Both the position numbers and the translations under genes were made by a program. A DNA stretch of 19,008 bases from an uncultured Clostridia bacterium (GTDB lineage Bacteria; Bacillota; Clostridia; Oscillospirales; Acutalibacteraceae). Location: NCBI GenBank assembly GCA_946535695.1, contig CAMNDS010000005.1, forward strand, positions 1-19,008, given 5' to 3'. A model generated the notes under the pieces. It was not told the DNA's origin. It searched no databases and worked only from the letters and a program-made list of their open reading frames with translations. Below, piece after piece: positions 8,010 through 13,449 of this stretch (within the stretch, counting starts at the first letter, position 1; each line of letters starts with the position of its first letter).

Positions 8010-9434
8010 TTAGTAAGCTTTTGCAAAATAAACATAATTTTTAGCTTTTTTGCTGCAAATAGGGCAAACGCAATTATTTTCAATTTTTTTGTCAAACGGA
8101 ATACATCTTGTAGTAAAAGCATATTTTTGTTTGATATTATCTTCGCATTCTGAATCTTCACAAAACGGCATTTTTATAAAGCCTTTGAAATTCTCGAAAT
8201 CTTTTTCGGATTCAAAAATTTTTATTTTATTATCACGATTTATCAAAGCTGTTTTATACATATTTTGTTTAATCTTTAAAATTAATTTTTCAATAATTTC
8301 AGATAAATCTTCAAATCTACACGTTATTTTTTCATGATTATCACGTCTGACTAAAACGCACTGATTATTTTCGATATCACGTGGACCTATTTCGATTCTG
8401 ATTGGCACGCCTTTCATCTCATAATTCGCAAATTTCCAGCCGGGAGTCTGTTCAGATTCATCTATTATGCATCTTAATTTTAACTTATTTTTAATTATAT
8501 TAAAAATTTTATGAGATTTTTCTATAACTAACTTGTTTTTTAAATTTATTGGAATAATTATAACTTGAATCGGCGCAATATCCGGCGGCAAAACAAGCCC
8601 GTCATCATCACCGTGTGTCATAATAATCGAGGCAATAACTCTGGTTGATAATCCCCAAGAAGTCTGATGTACAAGTTCTTCTTTGTTATTTTTATTACTA
8701 AATTTAATATCAAAAGCTTTTGAAAAATTATTTCCGAAATAATGACTCGTTGCTGACTGCAATGCTTTTCCGTCTTTCATTATGCATTCGACTGTATATG
8801 TAATCTCGGCGCCCGCAAACTTTTCAGATTCTGTTTTTTGTCCCAAAATAACTGGAATACATAAAATATTTTCAAAAAAATTTTTATACAAATTAAGTAT
8901 TTTTAACGTAAAATTTTTAGCTTCTTGAGAATTTTCATGAATTGTATGACCTTCTTGCCAATGGAACTCGACAGAACGTAAAAACGGCCGCGAAGTCTTT
9001 TCCCATCGTACGACTGAGCACCATTGATTATATAATTTTGGCAAATCGCGCCAAGAATTTACTATTTTTTGAAAATGCGAACAAAATAAGACTTCCGAAG
9101 TAGGCCTTACGCATAATTTTTCTGATAATTCTTCGCTGCCGCCCAAAGTAACCCAAGCGACTTCTGGAGCAAAGCCTTTTATATGATCTTTTTCTTTCTG
9201 TAACAAACTTTCGGGAATAAAAATCGGCATCGAGACATTTTCGACCCCTAAATTTTTAAATTCTTTGTCAAGAATACTTACTATATTTTCCCAGATTGCA
9301 TACCCGTAGGGTCTTAATATATTACAGCCTCTTACGGTTGAATAATCAATAAGTTCGGCTTTAATTACAACGTCTGTATACCATTTGCTAAAATCTTCCA
9401 AAATCGAAGTTATATTTTTTACTAGTCTACCCAT
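8010..9434 (-). CDS. proS: Prolyl-tRNA synthetase, archaeal/eukaryotic type
   Basis: Class II aminoacyl-tRNA synthetase charging tRNA-Pro in the cytoplasm. Motif 2 is RWEKTSRPFLRSVEFHWQEG (about 143-162) and motif 3 includes GLSTR (261-265). The C-terminal part has the zinc-binding extension (CEDSECED, TRCIPF, CVCPICSKKAKN) and ends in AY, as in the short type without the bacterial editing insertion that many Clostridia carry. The length of 474 residues is normal for that type. The ATG at 9434 has GGTGG 7 bases upstream and gives the usual MGRLVKNIT start; an in-frame TTG at 9467 would add 11 unrelated residues. A truncated second copy of the 5' end lies 115 bp upstream. It follows ybaB, where recR is often found. 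Confidence 0.95.
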   Translation of the reverse strand: MGRLVKNITSILEDFSKWYTDVVIKAELIDYSTVRGCNILRPYGYAIWENIVSILDKEFKNLGVENVSMPIFIPESLLQKEKDHIKGFAPEVAWVTLGGSEELSEKLCVRPTSEVLFCSHFQKIVNSWRDLPKLYNQWCSVVRWEKTSRPFLRSVEFHWQEGHTIHENSQEAKNFTLKILNLYKNFFENILCIPVILGQKTESEKFAGAEITYTVECIMKDGKALQSATSHYFGNNFSKAFDIKFSNKNNKEELVHQTSWGLSTRVIASIIMTHGDDDGLVLPPDIAPIQVIIIPINLKNKLVIEKSHKIFNIIKNKLKLRCIIDESEQTPGWKFANYEMKGVPIRIEIGPRDIENNQCVLVRRDNHEKITCRFEDLSEIIEKLILKIKQNMYKTALINRDNKIKIFESEKDFENFKGFIKMPFCEDSECEDNIKQKYAFTTRCIPFDKKIENNCVCPICSKKAKNYVYFAKAY

Positions 9435-9457
9435 AACTATACCACCAAATATATTTT

Positions 9458-9549
9458 CAAGCCTCAACTTCTCTCCGGCGTTGCCGGAGAGAAAAAATTT
9501 TACTAGAATCTTCCAAAATCAAAGCCATATTTTTTACTAATTCACCCAT
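9458..9549 (-). pseudogene. Orphan duplicate of the proS 5' end interrupted by a palindrome
   Basis: Positions 9503-9549 match 9388-9434 of proS at 40 of 47 bases. The ATG at 9549 overlaps the ybaB stop (TGATG), opening MGELVKNMALILEDSSK, which mirrors MGRLVKNITSILEDFSK. It then runs into the palindrome and stops after about 30 codons, out of frame with proS (offset 115 bp). The original coupled start of proS was probably here. Confidence 0.65.
9469..9493 (-). repeat. Dispersed palindromic repeat, copy 5 (perfect)
   Basis: Perfect 11-bp arms around loop GTT, the best copy in the window. It separates the two copies of the proS 5' end and lies just upstream of the proS ribosome-binding site. 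No T tract follows on the transcribed strand, so it is not an intrinsic terminator. Confidence 0.9.
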
Positions 9550-9875
9550 CAAAACAGCCCTTTTATGTCCAAGCCGCTTGTTGCCGAATTTGAAATTCTT
9601 TCTTTTTCGTCAATTGCTTTGCCTAAAGCCTCGTTTGACGCAACTTGAACCAAATCTTCAATTGCCTCTAATTCCCTCGAAAGTTCCGATGAAATAGAAA
9701 TTTTTACGATTCTTAACTTGCCATTTACTATGACTTTAACTTTTTCGCCGCCGGCAGTACCTTCATACTCCTTTTCTTCGATGCTTGAAAGTCTGTTTTG
9801 CATTTCTTTCATTTTTTCGGCCATTTTGGCCAAAGATTTTTTACTGTTTTTTGGTAAATTAAGCCCTAAAGGCAT
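9549..9875 (-). CDS. ybaB: YbaB/EbfC family nucleoid-associated protein
   Basis: Small dimeric DNA-binding protein of the YbaB/EbfC family (YaaK in Bacillus), coating the nucleoid. A helical N-terminus with KMAEKMKEMQNRL is followed by the hallmark G-T-A-G-G-E-K-V-K-V-x-V-N-G-K strand segment (about residues 40-53) and a C-terminal helix (NEALGKAIDEKE). The length of 108 residues is typical. The ATG at 9875 is preceded by AGGAG, and the dnaX stop TAG (9889-9891) is part of that Shine-Dalgarno region, so the pair is coupled as in most Firmicutes. recR, normally third in this cluster, is absent. Confidence 0.92.
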   Translation of the reverse strand: MPLGLNLPKNSKKSLAKMAEKMKEMQNRLSSIEEKEYEGTAGGEKVKVIVNGKLRIVKISISSELSRELEAIEDLVQVASNEALGKAIDEKERISNSATSGLDIKGLF

Positions 9876-9888
9876 AATAAAATCACTC

Positions 9889-11457
9889 CTAATTTATTTT
9901 AATATTTACCCCAAATTGATTCGCTTTTTCAATTAACAAATCAATTTTAGAATTTCCGGAATCTAGATTTTCAGATTCTATTTCAGAAATTTCAGATTCT
10001 AACCTACATATTTTATAAGCTTTTCCCGAAATTTTTTCAACTATCCGGCTGATTTCCGAATAAAATTTTTTCACCATACCAAAAATAATATTATTTGTAT
10101 CTATAAATAAATTATTATTTTTAACATAAGCATTAGAATTACTAAGCATTTGAAAAAGTGAATTCGAAACCTGACTTTTTATTTCTTCCAGAACATCTTT
10201 CCAGCAGTTCAAAATTAAAAAATTGTTTATTTCTTTTTTTTGTTTATTTTCTTCAAGTTTTTTAGGTGCTATTTTAATATTTGGCTTATTAGACTTATTT
10301 TGAGACTGAAAAATTAAATCAGATTTGTTCTCTCCTGCGTCGCTAGAGAGAATATCTTTGATTTCTGATTTATTATTTAATTTATTAAAAATTTCTATAA
10401 TAGCGATTTCAAATTCTGCACGTTGATTGCTAGATTTTGACATTTGTGAATAACACTCTTCTAAAATTTTAAAACATGATATAGCTTTATCAAGACTAAT
10501 ATTTTTACTTAATTCTAAAATAATATTTTTATTATTTATCGAATTTTCTAAAAAATCACCAGACGCATGAAAAAAAATAATATCATGAAAAAAATTTATA
10601 ATATTTTCGCACTCTCGAGCCAAATTTTTACCTTGATAAAATAAATTTTCGATTATTTCGACAGATTTTTTTAAATCAGAATTTACTATATTTTCGATTA
10701 AATTTTCAATATATTCTGATCCGGATATCCCCAAAACTTCGTTTATTTTATTTTTATCGATTTTTTCGTAATTAGAGCATTGATCAAGTATAGAAAGCGC
10801 ATCGCGCATCGCGCCGTCAGAATTTCTGGCAATTAAATCAATAGCTTCACTATTTATATTTATATTTTCTTTTTCAGAAATAAATTTGAGCCTATCAGAA
10901 ATTATATTATTTGAAATTCTATGAAAATCGAATTTTTGGCAGCGCGAAACTATAGTCTTTGGAATTTTATTAAATTCAGTCGTAGCAAGAATAAAAATTA
11001 CATTTTTTTGGGGCTCTTCAAGAGTTCTCAAAAATGCATTAAAAGCTCCTGAAGAAAGCATATGAAACTCGTCGACTATATAAACTTTGAATTTTAATTC
11101 AGAAGAAACAAAATTAGATTCTTCACGTATAGTTCTTATGTTTTCGACTCCATTATTGCTGGCTGCATCGATTTCATACACATCTATTACGTTACTGTTT
11201 TCGATTTTTCGACAATTTTCGCATTTCAAACACGGATTACCGTTATTATTTTTCAAGCAATTTACAGCTTTTGCAAAAATTTTTGCACAAGAAGTCTTAC
11301 CTGTTCCGCGAACGCCGCAAAACATCAAAGCATGAGGAATTTTTTTTGAAATAATTTGATTTTTTAAAATATCAGTTACGTTTTTTTGCCCTACGACTTC
11401 GTCAAAAATTTTAGGGCGCCATTTACGATAAAGTACTTTGTAAGAATCTTCTTGCAT
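9889..11457 (-). CDS. dnaX: DNA polymerase III subunit gamma/tau
   Basis: Clamp-loader ATPase of the replisome. Residues 1-175 form the AAA domain: Walker A GVRGTGKT (48-55), zinc-module cysteines C67, C76, C79 and C82, Walker B VYIVDEFH (Phe where Val is usual in DEVH), and SRC (171-173). The oligomerisation region follows to about residue 365 and a divergent tau-type tail ends at 522. Residues about 369-383 (ILSSDAGENKSDLIF) are encoded by a dispersed palindromic repeat that sits in frame in the hinge between domain III and the tail. GGAG lies 7 bases before the ATG. A possible promoter and the SRP RNA lie just upstream, and ybaB downstream. Confidence 0.95.
   Translation of the reverse strand: MQEDSYKVLYRKWRPKIFDEVVGQKNVTDILKNQIISKKIPHALMFCGVRGTGKTSCAKIFAKAVNCLKNNNGNPCLKCENCRKIENSNVIDVYEIDAASNNGVENIRTIREESNFVSSELKFKVYIVDEFHMLSSGAFNAFLRTLEEPQKNVIFILATTEFNKIPKTIVSRCQKFDFHRISNNIISDRLKFISEKENININSEAIDLIARNSDGAMRDALSILDQCSNYEKIDKNKINEVLGISGSEYIENLIENIVNSDLKKSVEIIENLFYQGKNLARECENIINFFHDIIFFHASGDFLENSINNKNIILELSKNISLDKAISCFKILEECYSQMSKSSNQRAEFEIAIIEIFNKLNNKSEIKDILSSDAGENKSDLIFQSQNKSNKPNIKIAPKKLEENKQKKEINNFLILNCWKDVLEEIKSQVSNSLFQMLSNSNAYVKNNNLFIDTNNIIFGMVKKFYSEISRIVEKISGKAYKICRLESEISEIESENLDSGNSKIDLLIEKANQFGVNIKIN
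10328..10352 (-). repeat. Dispersed palindromic repeat, copy 6, in frame inside dnaX
   Basis: Arms TTCTCTCCTGC and GCTAGAGAGAA flank loop GTC, with two mismatches. On the coding strand it encodes LSSDAGE within the dnaX hinge without a frameshift. Confidence 0.75.
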
Positions 11458-11497
11458 AACAAAACTCCGAATTTTCTCTAAACAATCTGTGAACTAA

Positions 11498-11503
11498 ATT
11501 ATA
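11498..11503 (-). promoter_or_regulatory. Possible extended -10 element for dnaX
   Basis: The minus strand reads TGCTATATAAT about 40 bp before the dnaX start. No good -35 is present, so it would rely on the TG extension. Read-through from the SRP RNA promoter is the alternative. Confidence 0.3.
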
Positions 11504-11602
11504 TAGCAGAAACACCTGAAAAAGAAATAAACATCTTTATCAGTACCATCGAACGATATGTTGTTCTCTGGGGAGTATACGTTATTAATACTATAACAAA
11601 TG

Positions 11603-11727
11603 ATTCGTGCCCTGCGGTACGCTGTAAAATCAACACCCGATAATCACACTTAATGCTGCTTGGTTTCCCACCTGACATGTTTCATGTTACATCGCTATTG
11701 CTTGCAGCGCACCACAGAGCACAAACA
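11603..11727 (-). ncRNA. ffs: Signal recognition particle RNA, short 4.5S type
   Basis: The conserved helix 8 is clear on the minus strand: GTCAGG, then TGG-GAAA-CCA with a GNRA tetraloop, then AGCAGC, around 11655-11680. The outer helix is an 18-bp pairing of GTGCTCTGTGGTGCGCTG (11722-11705) with CAGCGTACCGCAGGGCAC (11624-11607), with only G-U wobbles. The RNA scaffolds Ffh for co-translational membrane targeting. Its place just upstream of dnaX matches Bacillus and many Firmicutes. At about 120 nt it lacks the Alu domain of the long Bacillus form. The ends are set from the helix and promoter, give or take a few bases. Confidence 0.92.
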
Positions 11728-11734
11728 TTTCTTG

Positions 11735-11763
11735 ATTTTATAAATTATATTTCCAAAAGTCAA
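11735..11763 (-). promoter_or_regulatory. Sigma-A promoter for SRP RNA
   Basis: Minus strand TTGACT (11758-11763), 17-bp spacer, TAAAAT (11735-11740). The expected start, about 7 bases on, lies a few bases before the SRP outer helix. Confidence 0.7.
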
Positions 11764-11802
11764 GCCAAAATACTTGATTTAAACAAAAAATATTTAAAAT
11801 TC

Positions 11803-11823
11803 TTCTCCGAAAACGCCGGAGAG
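11803..11823 (+). repeat. Dispersed palindromic repeat, copy 7
   Basis: TTCTCCG and GCCGGAGAG flank an A-rich centre. Plus-strand reading gives FFSENAGEA followed by hydrophobic residues. The stretch 11764-12010, between two divergent promoters, holds this copy, copy 8 and nothing else I can support. Confidence 0.7.
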
Positions 11824-11891
11824 GCGATTCAACTGATTTTTTCAACATCGATTACTAATTTTGAAAGGGCTTTGTTAAAAAAGCTAGATAT

Positions 11892-11914
11892 TTTCTCCGG
11901 CGCCTCCGGAGAAA
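11892..11914 (+). repeat. Dispersed palindromic repeat, copy 8
   Basis: Perfect 9-bp arms TTTCTCCGG and CCGGAGAAA around a 5-nt loop. The 3' flank (TGGTTTAACTCTTTTA) resembles the 3' flank of copies 7 and 10, so the element may extend beyond the palindrome. Confidence 0.8.
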
Positions 11915-12010
11915 TTGGTTTAACTCTTTTATATTATATTTATCATTGGAATAATGTTCTATTAATTTATCGTTTCTATTCATTTTGGCAATGCTTTCAA
12001 AATAAATCTA

Positions 12011-12039
12011 TTGACAAATTTTTTTAAATGTTGTATAAT
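12011..12039 (+). promoter_or_regulatory. Perfect consensus sigma-A promoter
   Basis: TTGACA (12011-12016), exactly 17 bp, TATAAT (12034-12039). It lies 62 bp before the ATG of the next gene and predicts strong constitutive transcription. Confidence 0.85.
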
Positions 12040-12101
12040 TCAAAAACATGCTAGTTTTTTAGCTTAAGCACACATATTTTTAAATTAATGAGCTGATTTT
12101 C

Positions 12102-12764
12102 ATGGCAAAATTCGGTAAAGGTAAAATTGCATTGTTTCTCGCTTGCGTATCAGTTTTTGGTGGAAAAAATTCTTTGGAGGCTGTAAATCCCGGTTCAGTA
12201 GGGGGGGCAGTAACTTATTCTAAAAAAATGAGCAGTTTAACCAGAGGTTTAACTATTGGTGGCTTAGTTTTGGGTGCTAGTTCATTAGGTTATGAAGTTT
12301 TAGGCGATACGATTATTGATAAAGCCCCTACATTTTTAAAACTCATAAGGGGTAAAAATCAGGAAAAAACCGAGAAAAAACCTGGTGATAAAACTAAAAA
12401 AAATTTTGGACCGTATTATGAACAAAATTGGCAAAAAATAAAAGCACTTAATACTGATGGCAACAAAGAATCTAATGATCTTATAGAGGCGTGCCAGAAA
12501 TTTGTTGAATTGACCAATGAAAAAGAATGGCTTGGTATGGTTATAAAAATAGGTTATAATAGCGGCCGCGGTTATCTTAGTCCCGAATACCTACAGGCTG
12601 ACACCGGAGATTTTTTGAAATTGAATAGTAAAGTTAAAAATCAGTTTAAAAACCAACATGAGAATACTGTTGAAAAATGTATTAATTTCTTGCGTGGTAA
12701 TAGTGAAATTACTTATGGTTGTAACCTTAATCAAGACCAACTTGAGATTAAACTTTCTAATTAG
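12102..12764 (+). CDS. Secreted/anchored protein, probably frameshifted relative of the protein at 1-1068
   Basis: The 220-residue product begins with a basic N-terminus and hydrophobic segment (KGKIALFLACVSVFGG), a signal-peptide-like start. A second Gly-rich hydrophobic helix (LTIGGLVLGASSLGYEVLG, about 49-67) and a Lys-rich linker follow, the same order as in the first gene of the window. The globular part (from about residue 100) has no recognisable Cys box. The frame stops at 12762-12764, yet the next frame continues with a His box similar to that of the first gene. Whether it is a pseudogene, a shortened protein or a recoded gene cannot be decided here. A consensus promoter precedes it; the ribosome-binding site is weak (GAG about 9 bases before the ATG). 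No family is assigned with confidence. Confidence 0.6.
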   Translation: MAKFGKGKIALFLACVSVFGGKNSLEAVNPGSVGGAVTYSKKMSSLTRGLTIGGLVLGASSLGYEVLGDTIIDKAPTFLKLIRGKNQEKTEKKPGDKTKKNFGPYYEQNWQKIKALNTDGNKESNDLIEACQKFVELTNEKEWLGMVIKIGYNSGRGYLSPEYLQADTGDFLKLNSKVKNQFKNQHENTVEKCINFLRGNSEITYGCNLNQDQLEIKLSN

Positions 12765-12897
12765 TCCTGAACACTATTTCTATTTTAGTTTAATTAATTT
12801 AGAAGATGGTAGTGTCTTTTTAAGGTTAGACATGTTAAATTTATCACCATTATTTTTAGTATTTTTTTTGATAAAAAAAGGTAATGCTAAAAAGTAG
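12740..12897 (+). pseudogene. Out-of-frame continuation with His box
   Basis: In the frame one base ahead of the preceding gene the sequence reads SPEHYFYFSLINLEDG and continues to a TAG at 12895-12897. Against PGHTVFAHLLYSDDG of the first gene, the His, a Leu six residues on, an Asp-Gly pair, an Arg 17 residues on and an Asn 22 residues on coincide. The conserved His-Asn spacing argues that this was once one coding region. Confidence 0.5.
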
Positions 12898-12949
12898 AAA
12901 ATATTTAATAATTTATTACAAAAGGTTATGTATAGCCATAATTTAAAAT

Positions 12950-12974
12950 TTCTCTACGAATACATCGGAGAGAA
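12950..12974 (+). repeat. Dispersed palindromic repeat, copy 9 (degenerate)
   Basis: Outer arms TTCTCT and AGAGAA pair; the centre has diverged. Plus-strand reading is YEYIGENVSLIYF, which keeps the GEN plus hydrophobic pattern. It lies in the 120-bp gap between converging genes. Confidence 0.55.
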
Positions 12975-13018
12975 TGTCAGTTTGATTTATTTTTTATAGA
13001 GATTCATATTTATCAAGC

Positions 13019-13228
13019 TTAATTTTGCCTTTTTTGTATTCTTTTAATAATCATACTAAATAACATTAACATTAATCCGAATCCGCTTATTCCAAATGAA
13101 ATATTTGATAGATTCGTCATTCCCATTTTGCCTAAAAATACTGCAACAAATGTAAAAAAAACATCGATTAATAATGATATGTCTTCAATTATTTCTGCTT
13201 TATAGCCTTTTTTCTCTTTTTCCTGCAT
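13019..13228 (-). CDS. Small two-helix membrane protein of unknown function
   Basis: The 69-residue protein has a charged N-terminus (MQEKEKKGYKAEIIED), two hydrophobic helices (LLIDVFFTFVAVFLG at about 19-33 and ISFGISGFGLMLMLFSMII at about 43-61) separated by a short turn, and a basic tail (KRIQKRQN). I do not recognise a family; the size and layout resemble many holin-like or small regulatory membrane proteins, but nothing proves this. It has one of the best ribosome-binding sites in the window (AGGAGGTGAT, 9 bases before the ATG), its own promoter and a leader with a second equally strong site. It lies downstream of the P-type ATPase on the same strand, but with its own promoter. Confidence 0.65.
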   Translation of the reverse strand: MQEKEKKGYKAEIIEDISLLIDVFFTFVAVFLGKMGMTNLSNISFGISGFGLMLMLFSMIIKRIQKRQN

Positions 13229-13230
13229 TC

Positions 13231-13243
13231 CATATCACCTCCT
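13231..13243 (-). promoter_or_regulatory. Strong ribosome-binding site of the small membrane protein
   Basis: AGGAGGTGAT is complementary to ten bases of the usual 16S rRNA tail. It decides the ATG at 13228. Confidence 0.8.
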
Positions 13244-13320
13244 ATTAAAATAATGATTTATTAACAAAGATGTAATTACAACCTCCACACCTATTTGACG
13301 CCGTCTAAGCAATATTTTTT

Positions 13321-13334
13321 CAATCACCTCCTAA
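13321..13334 (-). promoter_or_regulatory. Second strong Shine-Dalgarno site in the leader, possible micro-ORF
   Basis: AGGAGGTGATT on the minus strand is followed by a TTG opening a ten-codon frame (MKKYCLDGVK), with a spacing of only 3 bases. Another frame from a TTG a little further on ends at the TGA inside the next Shine-Dalgarno site. Either could be a leader peptide; none is proven. Confidence 0.4.
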
Positions 13335-13343
13335 TGTTGCTTA

Positions 13344-13372
13344 ATCTTACAGATTATATTTCTTAAAGTCAA
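13344..13372 (-). promoter_or_regulatory. Sigma-A promoter upstream of the small membrane protein
   Basis: Minus strand TTGACT (13367-13372), 17-bp spacer, TAAGAT (13344-13349). The transcript would start just before the first Shine-Dalgarno site and carry a leader of about 110 nt. Confidence 0.55.
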
Positions 13373-13449
13373 TATATGAAAATAATTTTACATAAATTTA
13401 TTATTTCATCCACTTTTAGCAATGCCAGAAGTCTTTAATGTTTTACAAT

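Noticed and set aside
7802..8161. Open frame of 119 codons on the minus strand between proS and the ZnuA-like gene
   Set aside because: It overlaps the proS 3' end in another frame and otherwise translates the duplicated repeat units, giving an Arg/Gln-rich artefact.
7843..9493. Palindromes as intrinsic terminators
   Set aside because: The copies between proS and its neighbours lack a T tract on the transcribed strand after the stem, and copies occur inside a gene and in leaders.
11653..12027. Open frame of 124 codons on the plus strand
   Set aside because: Its first part is antisense to the SRP RNA and the rest runs through two palindromic repeats; no ribosome-binding site or family resemblance.
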